Positions 18,803-28,785 of a stretch of DNA of 64,000 nt are shown in pieces. Positions within the stretch are counted from its first letter, which is position 1, and each line of letters starts with the position of its first letter. Below the pieces are notes generated by a model. It searched no databases, was not told the origin of the DNA, and saw only the letters and a list, made by a program, of their open reading frames with translations. Source of the stretch: Myxococcales bacterium. Its GTDB lineage: Bacteria; Myxococcota_A; UBA9042; GCA-2863065. Made by a program: the position numbers and the translations under genes. Where the stretch lies: positions 1 to 64,000 of the forward strand of contig JADMJS010000232.1 in the NCBI GenBank assembly GCA_018780435.1, written 5' to 3'.

Positions 18803-19332
18803 TCGGCGACTGCTCAGCAAAGCTCGTGGAGCTGCTCACGGATGCGCAGATCGGGGCTCTTCCTGGCGCGGCGGTGTTCACCGACGCTGCCAAGTGGAAG
18901 GGACACCGGCCGGTGCCGGCAGCGGCAGTGCTGGTCGGCCCGCACAAACTCACTCCGGACGGGTCTGTGGTCCGCGCCGGGCCGAACGTCGGCAACACGG
19001 CCTATGTCGTCCGCCGCCGCACCCACCACGAAGCGCTACAGATGGTGGTGGTGGTGGTGGCTCACAGCAACGCCGAGGCCGAACAGATTGTGAGTCGGGT
19101 CACTCTGGCGCTCGTGCCCTGGAAGACGGCCGACGGTGACCCGATCCGAACGGGCCGGGTACTGCCGGGCTGGCTGGATTCCTCCGAGTTCAGCCGCCAG
19201 CCCGGCGCGTTCCGTGCGTCGCTCCTCGGCGGGTCGACTGGCGTGGTCGTGGGCTTCGAGTTCCACGGCGGCCTCTATTGCAACGACTCGCGCCCCATCG
19301 CAACGGACATTCGTCCAGAGGTTAGTGCATGA
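18799..19332 (+). CDS. DUF1834 / gp37-like protein
   Basis: Position after gpG; GDCSAKLVELLTDAQIGALPGAAVFTDAAKWKG... Confidence 0.65.
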   Translation: MIGDCSAKLVELLTDAQIGALPGAAVFTDAAKWKGHRPVPAAAVLVGPHKLTPDGSVVRAGPNVGNTAYVVRRRTHHEALQMVVVVVAHSNAEAEQIVSRVTLALVPWKTADGDPIRTGRVLPGWLDSSEFSRQPGAFRASLLGGSTGVVVGFEFHGGLYCNDSRPIATDIRPEVSA

Positions 19333-19634
19333 GAAAACGAAAGAATGAGCCCAGCCCGGGCGGCACCGTGGAGCGAGAGTCGTTGGCTTCTCTGTTCGCG
19401 GGCATCGATGACTGGAAGGCCAGCGTCTACCAGTCCTACTGGGGTCACGCGCAGAACCACGAGCTCACCCGCGAGGCCTTCGCCGCGGAGATGGTCCAAG
19501 CGCTCAATGCGCCCGCAGACCAGGTCACGCCCGGCGAGCTTCGGCGCAAAGAGATCCGGAAACAGAAGGTCGCGGCCGAGGCCACGAAGGCTGACCGCAT
19601 GGCGAAGCGCGCTGCGCGAGGGGGTACTCAGTGA
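19329..19634 (+). CDS. Hypothetical phage protein upstream of the sheath gene
   Basis: 101-aa ORF with 4-bp overlaps. Confidence 0.5.
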   Translation: MRKRKNEPSPGGTVERESLASLFAGIDDWKASVYQSYWGHAQNHELTREAFAAEMVQALNAPADQVTPGELRRKEIRKQKVAAEATKADRMAKRAARGGTQ

Positions 19635-21097
19635 CATCGATCCTTCCCAATGTCGATGGTCGAATCCTGACCGGACAGTTGAACCTGGGCGAGCCCGGAC
19701 AGGTGGAGCAAATCGGCATCGTCGGTGTGAGCACCGCCGGTTCGAGCGCGGCGGTGTCCATCATCGACCGCGGCAAGCTCGACCAGCTCGGCACGCTCTA
19801 CGGCAACGGCCCGCTGGTCCGCGCCATTCGAGACGCGTTCCAGGCGGGCGCAGTGCTGGCCAAGGTGCTGCGCATCGAGACTGCCCAGAACGGCACGGCT
19901 GGCACGGCCGACACCTCGAGCCATACTGGTGAAGGCACGGTCGGCTTCACGGGAAATCCGAACGACGATTACGACATCGTGCTTGAGTTCGTGCTCGGTG
20001 GCGAGGTCGGCGTCGCCACCTTCCGCTGGTCACTCGACAGTGGCAATACGTGGAGCGACGAGCTCGCCACCGCCGCGTCGGTCACGCTCACTGGCACCAA
20101 CCTCGCCGCCACCTTCGTAGACGGGGTTCCGGCCGAGGACTCCTTCGTCGCGGGCGACGAAGTCCGGCTCTATCCCAAGGGTCCGGCCGCCACATCGACG
20201 GAGTTCAACACGGCGATCGACAAGTTCCGCGACCAGGCGTGGAACCTCGACGGCCAAGGTCCACACCTCATCCTCGTGGCGGGGACGACGGGCGACACGG
20301 TGTGGCAGGCGTGCGGCACGAAGGCGACGGCGTTCCATGCGGCCCATCGCTACGTGGCGTTCATCTGCACTGCACGTGGGCCGACCAGCGCCGAGACCAC
20401 GAGCGAATGGGTCGAGGCGTTGCTCGCTGCCAAGACGGCCTCGAGCGACTACGTCGGTATCGTTGCGGGTCGCATCGAGCTGGCCGACTTCATCGGCTAC
20501 CGTCGCGAGTGCAACGCCGCCGGCAACTACATGGGCCGCCTGGTTCAGATCCCGGCCTCGGAATCGCCGGCTCGCACCAAGGCTGACCGCGCCTTCGTCG
20601 GGCCCATCGCTGGTGCGACGGCGCTGCGGCCGGCGCTGGCGGGCGTGGGCGCCAGCCCGATCCCGAACATCTCGGACGCCGAGATCAAGGCGCTCTCGGA
20701 TGCGGGCTACCTCACGACCCGGACCTTCTTCGGACTCCGCGGCGTGTACTACACCGACGGCCGGATGAGCAGCTCCCCGAGCTCGGACCTCGCGGAGATC
20801 GACCGTGTGCGGCCGGCGCTCGAGGCGCTCCACGCGGCGCGCGTCGCGACCATTCAGGAGCTCAACGGCGACGCGTCGCCGGCGGGACTCCGACAGATCG
20901 AGGCGACCGCACAAGGCGCGCTCAACCGCCTGGTTGCGCGCGGCCGTGTGGCGGGCGCACAAGTCACCGTCGACATCGCTCAGAACGTAGTGGACCAGGG
21001 GTTTGTCGGTGTCGACATCGCGCTCCAGTTCACGCCGAAGGCCAAGTGGATCCAGCTCACCGCACGGTGGGCGCGAGTGCTGCCGGTGGCGGCGTAA
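19631..21097 (+). CDS. Contractile tail sheath protein (gpL-like)
   Basis: 488 aa; GIVGVSTAGSSAAVSI...GPIAGATALRPALAGVGASPIPNI; followed by a tube gene. Confidence 0.85.
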   Translation: MTSILPNVDGRILTGQLNLGEPGQVEQIGIVGVSTAGSSAAVSIIDRGKLDQLGTLYGNGPLVRAIRDAFQAGAVLAKVLRIETAQNGTAGTADTSSHTGEGTVGFTGNPNDDYDIVLEFVLGGEVGVATFRWSLDSGNTWSDELATAASVTLTGTNLAATFVDGVPAEDSFVAGDEVRLYPKGPAATSTEFNTAIDKFRDQAWNLDGQGPHLILVAGTTGDTVWQACGTKATAFHAAHRYVAFICTARGPTSAETTSEWVEALLAAKTASSDYVGIVAGRIELADFIGYRRECNAAGNYMGRLVQIPASESPARTKADRAFVGPIAGATALRPALAGVGASPIPNISDAEIKALSDAGYLTTRTFFGLRGVYYTDGRMSSSPSSDLAEIDRVRPALEALHAARVATIQELNGDASPAGLRQIEATAQGALNRLVARGRVAGAQVTVDIAQNVVDQGFVGVDIALQFTPKAKWIQLTARWARVLPVAA

Positions 21098-21106
21098 GGA
21101 GCAGTC

Positions 21107-21556
21107 ATGTTCACTGTGAATGGTCATACCTACGACTGGGGCAGCGTGGACTTCAAGATCCCGGGCGGGACCCAGACGGCCGCCGGCGTCCAGTCGATCA
21201 GCTACGAGGACGAGTATCCCGCGGAGCCCGTCTACGGCCGGGGCAATACGCCCATCGGCTACGGCCGAGGCAAGTACAAGTCCACGGGTCAGCTCACGAT
21301 TCTGCGCCAGTACTCCTCGGCGTTCGAGGCCGCGTTGGCGGCCCGCAGCGGCGGGACTGGCGTCCTCAACCATGAGCCGATCGAGGTCACGGTCAACTAC
21401 GCCAACCGAGACCAGCCGATGCAGACGGACGTGCTTCGCAGCGTGCTGGTCACCAAGCGTGCGTACTCCGGCAAGTCCGGCGACCAGGAGCTGATGGTCA
21501 ACTACGACCTCGCGATCATCGGGGGCATCAAGGTCAACGGCGTCGAGCCGGCCTGA
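21107..21556 (+). CDS. Tail tube protein
   Basis: 149 aa; GHTYDWGSVDFKIPGG...ISYEDEYPAEPVYGRGNTPIGYGRGKY. Confidence 0.8.
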   Translation: MFTVNGHTYDWGSVDFKIPGGTQTAAGVQSISYEDEYPAEPVYGRGNTPIGYGRGKYKSTGQLTILRQYSSAFEAALAARSGGTGVLNHEPIEVTVNYANRDQPMQTDVLRSVLVTKRAYSGKSGDQELMVNYDLAIIGGIKVNGVEPA

Positions 21557-21609
21557 TCGTCAGCTGCCCCACCACTCTCGTTTCCACCCACCCAGGCCAG
21601 GAGGCCACC

Positions 21610-21948
21610 ATGAACCGCGCAGAACAGACCGACGACAGCACCCGCCTCGATCAGCTCGAGGCGCAGTTCCCCGGAGCGACCGTCTTCGAAGAGGAGGACA
21701 CGGGCGACGCCTACGCGTTCAAGAAGCCGGACCGTCGGGTCATCGACCGCTACATGGACGGGCTCTTCGACACGCGCCAGTCGAAGGTGCAGGTCAACAC
21801 CCAGCTCCTCCTCGACACCATCCTCCACCCGGATCCGGCGGAGCTCCGCACGCGACTGGGTTCGCGCCCCATGTTGGCCCTGCGCCTGAGCGAGGAGGTG
21901 CTGAAGCCGGCGGGGGGCTCGGCGCGTTTTTCCACGAAGCTGCGCTAG
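21610..21948 (+). CDS. Tail assembly chaperone, 0-frame product
   Basis: 112-aa ORF between tube and tape measure, ending ...EVLKPAGGSARFSTKLR. Confidence 0.75.
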   Translation: MNRAEQTDDSTRLDQLEAQFPGATVFEEEDTGDAYAFKKPDRRVIDRYMDGLFDTRQSKVQVNTQLLLDTILHPDPAELRTRLGSRPMLALRLSEEVLKPAGGSARFSTKLR

Positions 21949-22151
21949 CAGCCAAGGCCGCGACCGAGCGGCGGTGGATGTGGAGTGCGGAAGCGCTCAT
22001 CGCCAAGCACCTCCACATCGACCCGCTGAGGCAGCGCGAGCTCGACGACACCACCTGGTGTGAGCTCGCAGGCCAGGCTCTCTGGCTAGCGGACCGAGAG
22101 TTCGACGTCATCAAGAACGCAGTCGCGAAGGGCATGGGGAGGGCACGGTAG
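21610..22151 (+). CDS. Tail assembly chaperone, -1 frameshift fusion product
   Basis: Slippery heptamer G GGG GGC at 21912-21918; the -1 frame then reads LGAFFHEAALAAKAATERRWMWSAEALIAKHLHIDPLRQRELDDTTWCELAGQALWLADREFDVIKNAVAKGMGRAR* to 22151. Confidence 0.8.
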
Positions 22152-22153
22152 GA

Positions 22154-24382
22154 ATGGACACGATCATGAAGCTGGCGGTGCTCTTCAACCTGCGGGACGG
22201 ATTCTCCGGCCCAGCGCAGGGGATCATGCGCCGGTTTCAGGCGGTCCGAGAGGAGGCCGAGCGCCAGGGGCCGATGCTCCAATTCGGCACCAACATGACG
22301 ATGGCCGGTCAGCGCATGACGGAGATGGGCGCGGCCGGTCTCGGCGCCGCTCAGTCCATGGTCCAGCCCTTCATCGAGCTCGAGGACGCGGCGGCCATGC
22401 TGTCGACGGTGTGGGCGACGCTCCCCGACGTCGACGCGGTGGTGGACAACGCCGTCCAGCGAGCGCGAGATTGGTCGAAGATCCACGGCCAGAGCGCCAA
22501 GGAGTTCCTCGACACGACGTACATGCTGGCCGGCGCCGGCTTGAACCAGGAGCAGGCTATCGAGGGCGCTGGTATCGCGCTCAAGGTGGCGGCGGCAACC
22601 ATGGGCACGGGCGGCGACGCCGCCAACCTGCTCGGTGTTCTGCTCAATAACATGGGCGACAAGGCGGCCGACGCCAACACCGAGATGAAGCGACTCGGTG
22701 ACATGGTCACCGCCACCCAGAATACGTTCTCAATCGCGAACCTGAAGCAGCTTCAAGACGGCCTGGCCAACGCGACGCCGGCAGCGCTCGCGGCCGGGCT
22801 CAGTCTCGAGCAGCTCCTCGGCGTGGTAGGCCAGTTGAACAACGCTGGCGTCCAAGGCGCAAACGCCGGTACGGCCTTTGCGGCCATGCTGTCGCAGATG
22901 GAGAGCGCGAGTAAGAAGCTCGGCTTCGGTATCGAGCGCAACGCGCAAGGTGGCATCGACGCACTCCGCACGCTCATCCGCATGAAGGGGTTCGCGGACA
23001 AGAACGGCAAGCTCTCGGCCGACGACACAGAGCGCTTCAAGAGCGCGTTCGGCGACGAGGGGTTGCGTGCGATCCAGCTCTTGCTCCCGAAGCTCTCCGA
23101 GCTGTCGGTCGGCGTCGCCAACGTCGGGCAGGCGGCGGCCGGCTCGACGGACAGGGCCGTCGCTCGCATCGAAAAAACTCTCGGCCATCGGCTCAAGGTT
23201 GCCGCCAACAACGCAAAGGACGCAGCCATCAGTCTTGCCGAGTCGATGGTGCCCGCCCTGGAGAAGGTGTCCGACAGCTTTTCCAAGATGGTGGAATGGC
23301 TGTCGAAGTTCGTCGCGGAGCATCCCAAGCTGGCGGCGATGGCGGGGACCGTCTTCGTCTTGGGCTCCGCCTTCCTCATCGTGGCCGGCCCGCTCATCAG
23401 CCTCATTGGTGGCGTCATCACCCTGATCGCAGTCCTCAAGGTGGCGCGAGTGGCGATGCTGGCGCAGGCCGGGGCCGCTGCGGGCAGCACGGCTGTGAGT
23501 TCAGGGATCTTCTCGCGCTTCTGGGGCTTCCTGAAGATGGGCTTTGCGGGCGCGGGCCGCGCCATTGGCATGGCCGGCACGGCGATCGGCGCCCTCGGCG
23601 CGCGCCTCGGCGCCCTGGTCGGCTGGCTCGCCACGAATCCGGTGGGGCTCACCTTGCTGCTCATCGCGGGTGCGGTCGGTCTCATCATCACGCACTGGGA
23701 CGCCATCCAGGACGCCTGCGTGGAGGCCATCGACGTCATCAGCTCGGAGATGCGTCGCCTCGGCCGCTTCATGAAGCGGATCTGGAACGAGTCACTCGAC
23801 GCCATCAGCAACTTCTTCACCAAGATGGGCGAGCTCCCCGGTCGCGGCACCGCGCTCCTCTGGCGCGGCCTCAATGAGTGGACCGACTGGGTCGACGAGG
23901 CCGGCGCGTCGCTCAAGTCGGCGTCCGTGCGGTTCTGGAACAACTTCACCGACGCCGCGCATGAGGCCTGGGTGAAGGTCAAGGGCATGGTTCGCGACGG
24001 CATGAACTGGATGGTCGAGCAGCTCGACCTCTTCGGCATCCTCTCGCAAGAAAACGACCCGGTCGCGGCCGAGATGCGTCGCCAGCAAGTGCAGTTCGGC
24101 GCGGACGTGGGTGCGGCGATGGGCGCCACGACGCTCGAGGATCTGAAAGGTGGCGACGCCCCGGTCCTGAAGCTCGAGGCGCCGTGGGATCGCGAGAAGA
24201 CCGAGTCGACGTCCGGCGCGGCTGACGGGAGTGCACTCCCGGGGCAATACCGTGCCATCGATTCGAAGGAGAAGAAGGGCGACACGATCCACATCGGCAG
24301 CGTGAACCTGAACGGCGTCGCCGATCCCGACCAGTTCCTCCGCGTGCTCAAGCAACGCACCGCCGAAGCGAGCGCCGTATGA
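22154..24382 (+). CDS. Tail tape measure protein
   Basis: 742 aa, helical with hydrophobic stretches; immediately follows the frameshifted chaperone. Confidence 0.9.
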   Translation: MDTIMKLAVLFNLRDGFSGPAQGIMRRFQAVREEAERQGPMLQFGTNMTMAGQRMTEMGAAGLGAAQSMVQPFIELEDAAAMLSTVWATLPDVDAVVDNAVQRARDWSKIHGQSAKEFLDTTYMLAGAGLNQEQAIEGAGIALKVAAATMGTGGDAANLLGVLLNNMGDKAADANTEMKRLGDMVTATQNTFSIANLKQLQDGLANATPAALAAGLSLEQLLGVVGQLNNAGVQGANAGTAFAAMLSQMESASKKLGFGIERNAQGGIDALRTLIRMKGFADKNGKLSADDTERFKSAFGDEGLRAIQLLLPKLSELSVGVANVGQAAAGSTDRAVARIEKTLGHRLKVAANNAKDAAISLAESMVPALEKVSDSFSKMVEWLSKFVAEHPKLAAMAGTVFVLGSAFLIVAGPLISLIGGVITLIAVLKVARVAMLAQAGAAAGSTAVSSGIFSRFWGFLKMGFAGAGRAIGMAGTAIGALGARLGALVGWLATNPVGLTLLLIAGAVGLIITHWDAIQDACVEAIDVISSEMRRLGRFMKRIWNESLDAISNFFTKMGELPGRGTALLWRGLNEWTDWVDEAGASLKSASVRFWNNFTDAAHEAWVKVKGMVRDGMNWMVEQLDLFGILSQENDPVAAEMRRQQVQFGADVGAAMGATTLEDLKGGDAPVLKLEAPWDREKTESTSGAADGSALPGQYRAIDSKEKKGDTIHIGSVNLNGVADPDQFLRVLKQRTAEASAV

Positions 24383-25101
24383 TCGTGGCGATCGATGTCC
24401 AGCTCGGCCGAGTACTTCTCGGCACCACGGAGCTCCCCGGCCTCTTCCGCGGACTCACGGTGTCCCACGAGGCCGTGATGGACGAGAAGAAGCGGGCCAA
24501 TCGGTCGGGCGTGTCCAAGCGGAGCAAGGGCTTCAACGACGTTGAAGTTCGTCTTCAACTGGGGTTCTACGACGGACCCACGAGCTCGGCCCACGAGAAG
24601 ATCGCGGCCACGCGCGCCCGCTTCTACACGCTCGACGCGAAGGGGCAGCCCATCGCCGTGCACCTGGTGCACCCCACCGTCCAAGCCCACGGCCTTGACC
24701 TCGTGGTGGCGACCCGCTTTTCGACCGGTGAGCGCAACGACTCGGACGAGATTACGGCGGCCATCGAGTTCACCCAGTGGCGCCCCCTGCCGGCCGTCGT
24801 GAAGCGGGAGGGTAAGCCGTTCGAGAAGTTGCTACTCCGCGGCGCCATCGAGCTCGACTACTACGCCCGCAACCTCGCAGACGCGAAGGCACGAATCCTG
24901 GGTGCGCCCGAGACGCAGCGCCTGGCCGGAACCCTCAGCGCCGCCGGCGATGACATCGGTCAGTACATCGATCGCTCGACCGGGTATGCCGACACAGCGC
25001 CGCCCCCGGCCGAGTCCGACAGCATGTGGCGCCGCATCAACAGCGGGAAGTACACGACGCCGGCTGAGCCGATGCCGTGGCAGGACGGAGGTCCACAGTG
25101 A
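24379..25101 (+). CDS. Mu gp43-like (DNA circularisation N-like) tail protein
   Basis: Position between tape measure and hub gene; long beta-rich protein. Confidence 0.5.
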   Translation: MIVAIDVQLGRVLLGTTELPGLFRGLTVSHEAVMDEKKRANRSGVSKRSKGFNDVEVRLQLGFYDGPTSSAHEKIAATRARFYTLDAKGQPIAVHLVHPTVQAHGLDLVVATRFSTGERNDSDEITAAIEFTQWRPLPAVVKREGKPFEKLLLRGAIELDYYARNLADAKARILGAPETQRLAGTLSAAGDDIGQYIDRSTGYADTAPPPAESDSMWRRINSGKYTTPAEPMPWQDGGPQ

Positions 25102-25892
25102 TCCCGTCTGCCGCCTACGAGATCCAAATCGGGTCGCTCGACGTGCGCCACGCCCTGCGTATCGAGACCCACAGCGGTCTCTTCATCCCGGTGGACTCCG
25201 CGGTCATCGAGCTCGACAACGCGACCGGCCACACCGAGGACGTCGTGCATGGCGCGCCAGTCACCATCGTGATGGGCTACCAAGGCGGCGCCGGGGTCAG
25301 CGTGTTCGTGGGCAGCGTTGCCCGCGTTGCCCGCGGCCGCGCGATCCGGATCCGCTGCGAGGACCCAGCAGCCCGCCTCCAGTCCACGGTCACGCGCACG
25401 TGGCGAAACTGCACTCCTCACGACATCGGCTCGGACGTCGCAGCAACGGCCGGGCTCTTGGTGGACTTGCCGACCGTGGAGCCGGACCGGCGCTCCCACT
25501 GGGTCGCGAGCGGCCAGAGTGGCCTATCGCTCCTGCGTTCAGTGGCTCGTGCCTGGTCTCTCGACTGGGTCCTCTTCCATGATGCCGGCCCGAATCGGCT
25601 TTGGTGGGGGCCGTGGAATGCCTCGCCGCGCTTCCGGGATGTCGCGTCCGAGGTGCTGAGCGCACCGGATGACTTCGTGACGTGGTCGCCGGGCGTTGAG
25701 GCCGCGAGCGGCAGCTTCGTGAGCTGGGCACGGCCAACCCTCCAACACTCGACACTTCTTCTCGTGAAGGATGCGGCATTCGGTTCGGCGCCCCTGCTCA
25801 TCCGCTGTGACCGCGTGCAGCACACACTCGACGCGGGCGGCAACGGCCAGCCTGGTTATCGCACGGAGGTCGAATGGACTCGCCTGGCGTAA
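25098..25892 (+). CDS. Baseplate hub (gpP/gp44, gpD-like)
   Basis: GTG at 25098 overlaps the upstream stop; RALRIETHSGLFIP-like region (HALRIETHSGLFIPVDSAVIELDN). Confidence 0.65.
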   Translation: MIPSAAYEIQIGSLDVRHALRIETHSGLFIPVDSAVIELDNATGHTEDVVHGAPVTIVMGYQGGAGVSVFVGSVARVARGRAIRIRCEDPAARLQSTVTRTWRNCTPHDIGSDVAATAGLLVDLPTVEPDRRSHWVASGQSGLSLLRSVARAWSLDWVLFHDAGPNRLWWGPWNASPRFRDVASEVLSAPDDFVTWSPGVEAASGSFVSWARPTLQHSTLLLVKDAAFGSAPLLIRCDRVQHTLDAGGNGQPGYRTEVEWTRLA

Positions 25893-26479
25893 CCGGCGCC
25901 GACCTCTCGGCCTTCATTGCGGCATCGGTGCGCGAGCAGTTCCCGGACCTCGCCAGCGCACGCTACCAAGTCACGCGGCTGGCCCGTGTCGTGGCGCGCA
26001 CCGCGCAGGCCGGCACCGCCACCCACCTGGATGCTCGTCACACGGTGGACGTCCAGCCGTTACTCGCCTCTCGCCAGGATGACGTCACGTGGCCGGTCAT
26101 CACCGGGGTTCCCGTGCCAGTCCTGTGGGCCGGGCCGGCGCGCGGCATTCATTGCCTGCCCGCCGTCGGTGCGATCGTGCGGCTCTCCTTCCTCTACGGG
26201 CAGCCAGACGCTCCCGTCATTGATGCCTACTCGGCCGAGGGCTTCGCGGCGCCAGGTGGTGTGACGGCGCTCCGTATCCAGGTGGGGGCGGCCGGTCTTC
26301 TCATCGGAGAGGACGGCACGATCGAACTCTACGGGGCAGCGGTGAAGCTGGGCGGTGCAGCCGCGCGTTCCCTGCTTACGGATCTCTTCCTCCAGCACAC
26401 GCACCCGATCTTGGATGGGGTCACCGGCACCGCCGTGGCCCCGCCCGGCTCGACGACGCTCATCGTGAGCGGCCAATGA
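25874..26479 (+). CDS. Baseplate spike/assembly protein V (gp45-like)
   Basis: PVLWAGPARGIHCLPAVGAIVRLSFLYGQPDAPVIDA OB-like region; later HTHPILDGVTG metal-binding-like motif. Confidence 0.78.
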   Translation: MDSPGVTGADLSAFIAASVREQFPDLASARYQVTRLARVVARTAQAGTATHLDARHTVDVQPLLASRQDDVTWPVITGVPVPVLWAGPARGIHCLPAVGAIVRLSFLYGQPDAPVIDAYSAEGFAAPGGVTALRIQVGAAGLLIGEDGTIELYGAAVKLGGAAARSLLTDLFLQHTHPILDGVTGTAVAPPGSTTLIVSGQ

Positions 26480-26931
26480 GCACGCCCCTCGCCGCCCTCA
26501 CTCCGCGAGCCGCGTGGTCCGAGCTTGCGCTGGGTGTTGACATGGCCTTCGGTCACGATCTGGTCATCGGCGAAGGAGGCGACGCCGAGCTCGTCGGCGG
26601 CGGGGACTGCCTGGCGCAGGACCTGGTTCACCGACTCGAGACGCCAAAGGGCTCCTACCTCATCGATCCGGAGTTCGGCTCAAAGCTCCACGACTTTCTC
26701 CATGGGCCCATGGACGCCATGCACTTGGCGGCCGTGGCGCTCGAGGTCCGCTCGACGTGCGAGACCGATCCTCGCGTTGCCGCCGCCCACTGCCAGGCGC
26801 GATTGACCTCGGACAGCTACGTCGAACTCGCGGTCTCCGTGGAGGTGTTTGACGAGCGTAACCCCTTGAATCTGGTCATCGGCTGGGACCTCTCCAGCCT
26901 GACCTTGGAGGTGATCCGTGGCCGAGCCTAA
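26476..26931 (+). CDS. Baseplate protein (gp46/gpW-like)
   Basis: CLAQDLVHRLETPKGSYLIDPEFGSKLHDFL. Confidence 0.75.
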   Translation: MSTPLAALTPRAAWSELALGVDMAFGHDLVIGEGGDAELVGGGDCLAQDLVHRLETPKGSYLIDPEFGSKLHDFLHGPMDAMHLAAVALEVRSTCETDPRVAAAHCQARLTSDSYVELAVSVEVFDERNPLNLVIGWDLSSLTLEVIRGRA

Positions 26932-28090
26932 CTGGCGCGAGCTCGTCGGCTACAAGTCGTTCGAGCAGCTCCTCTCCGGGTTCCAGTCCGCGCTCACGGA
27001 CGCCGGCGTCCCGGTCACGAACTGGAACCGGGGCGGCGTCACCCGCACCGTGTTCGAGCTTGTGTCCGCAGGCATCGAACGCGTCTACGCGCTCGCGGCC
27101 GACCTTGCACAACAGGGCTTCGTGACCTACGCGCGTCGCGAATGGGTCGCAGAGCACCTGAAGAACATCGGCTCCGACTTCGCGCCAGCTCGGCGGGCCC
27201 AAGGAACGTTCACCGTCTCGTGTACTGGCGCTCTCACCCTGCGGCCGGGCCACACCTTCGCGACGCCGCCCAGCGCGTCCGGCAAGGTCTATCGGTTCAA
27301 CGTACGCACCGAGACAACCTGCATCACTGGCGCCAATGCGGTCCCGGTCGAAGCCCTGGGCGACGGCACCGCGTGGAACGTGGCGCCGGGGACCGTGACG
27401 ATCGCCGAGAACGTCCCGCCGGGGGTTAGCAGCGTGACGAACGGCAGCGAGTGGCTCACTCGCGAGGGCACCGACGAAGAGTCCGTGGAGCGCGGGCGAG
27501 AGCGCTACTACGGCGAGTTCGCCGACGCCGCGGGCGAGACCGCCGAGCAGTTCGAACAGTGGGCACTCGAGGCCGACTCGGGCGTGGTCCTCGCTCGCGC
27601 GATCCAAGTCAGAGGACCGGGCACCGTGGACCTCGTGATCGTGGGCCCGGAAGGCGTCCCGAGCTCCGGACTCATCGAGACCGTGGATGCGTACGTGCAG
27701 AGCAAGCGCCTCCTCTGCCGTGACGTGCTCGTCCGTGGACCTACCGAGGTCCCGACCTCCGTGGAAGCGACGATCTGGCTGAGTCCGGACACGTCAGACG
27801 CGCTCGACGACGCCGAGACCCTCGCCGTGGCGCGCGTCGCCGCACTCTTCACCCCCGACCCCGATATCACGGACGTGCGAGCGCTCGGTGTCGGCCGGTC
27901 TGTCTACCTGACCGGCGCGCTGATGGACGCACTCAAGGGCGCGTCTGTCGATACGGCCTACGTCCAGATCGCGCTGCCGGCGAGCAATGTCACGGTGGGC
28001 TCGGATGGCATCGCAGTGCTGTCGGCACCAGCAACTATCACGGTGGCTCGCCTGGTCTTGAACGATGACGGCACCTGGAGCGAGCCATGA
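26918..28090 (+). CDS. Baseplate protein J-like (gp47)
   Basis: GNGTAWNVAPGTV-type motif (LGDGTAWNVAPGTVTIAENVPPGVSSVTN), GTDEESVERGRERYYGEFA. Confidence 0.85.
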   Translation: MAEPNWRELVGYKSFEQLLSGFQSALTDAGVPVTNWNRGGVTRTVFELVSAGIERVYALAADLAQQGFVTYARREWVAEHLKNIGSDFAPARRAQGTFTVSCTGALTLRPGHTFATPPSASGKVYRFNVRTETTCITGANAVPVEALGDGTAWNVAPGTVTIAENVPPGVSSVTNGSEWLTREGTDEESVERGRERYYGEFADAAGETAEQFEQWALEADSGVVLARAIQVRGPGTVDLVIVGPEGVPSSGLIETVDAYVQSKRLLCRDVLVRGPTEVPTSVEATIWLSPDTSDALDDAETLAVARVAALFTPDPDITDVRALGVGRSVYLTGALMDALKGASVDTAYVQIALPASNVTVGSDGIAVLSAPATITVARLVLNDDGTWSEP

Positions 28091-28785
28091 CGTTCGACGA
28101 GTGGCTTCAGCGCACCGCGCCGGCCTGGCTTGTTCGTCGCGCGACGACGGGCAGGGCCTGGGTGAAGGTCATCGGCGCCGAGCTCGACGCGGCGCGAGCT
28201 GCTCTCGTCGCCGCGCGCCGGGCGTGGTTCGTGACGCTGGCGCCCGACGCGGTCGTACCTGTTCACGGCCGAATTCGACGCCTGGTTCGCTACCCCGGTG
28301 AGTCCGTGTCGCAATACCGAGAGCGCGTGCGTCGCGCGCTGCCGCTCTACCGACAAGCCGGCAAGCGAGCAGCTCAGATCACGCTCCTCGAGGCGCTCGG
28401 GTTCACAGGCGCAGAGCCCGTCGAACTCTACCGGCTCGGCGCCATTCGCTGCGATGGGACCTACGCCAGCAACGGTGAGCTGAAGGCCGCGGGTGCAGCT
28501 CGTCGCTTCGAGTACACGCTCAACATCCCCGCGACGCTCCTCCAGGGCGTTACGTCCGCGACCTTGGCGCTCTTGCGTGCCGAGTCGATTCGCTGGGCGC
28601 CGCGCTGGGCAGCGCTCGCTGGCATCGTCCTCACGCTCGACGGCCTGAGCGACGAGGCGCCCGTGTTCGAGGACACGGCCATGGAGATCACGACTCGCCG
28701 GTATCACCTCTGCGACGGATCTGTGACGGCCGACGGGAGTGTGGACGCCGATGCCTTCGACTCGACTACCGAGGAGCTCCCATGA
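28087..28785 (+). CDS. gp48-like (DUF2313/YmfQ) tail protein
   Basis: Position after gpJ; LLEALGFTGAEPVELYRLGAIRCDGTYAS. Confidence 0.6.
   Translation: MTFDEWLQRTAPAWLVRRATTGRAWVKVIGAELDAARAALVAARRAWFVTLAPDAVVPVHGRIRRLVRYPGESVSQYRERVRRALPLYRQAGKRAAQITLLEALGFTGAEPVELYRLGAIRCDGTYASNGELKAAGAARRFEYTLNIPATLLQGVTSATLALLRAESIRWAPRWAALAGIVLTLDGLSDEAPVFEDTAMEITTRRYHLCDGSVTADGSVDADAFDSTTEELP

Noticed and set aside
21918-22151. Second tail-chaperone frame as an independent gene
   Set aside because: No convincing start codon or ribosome-binding site; the slippery heptamer explains it better as a frameshift extension.
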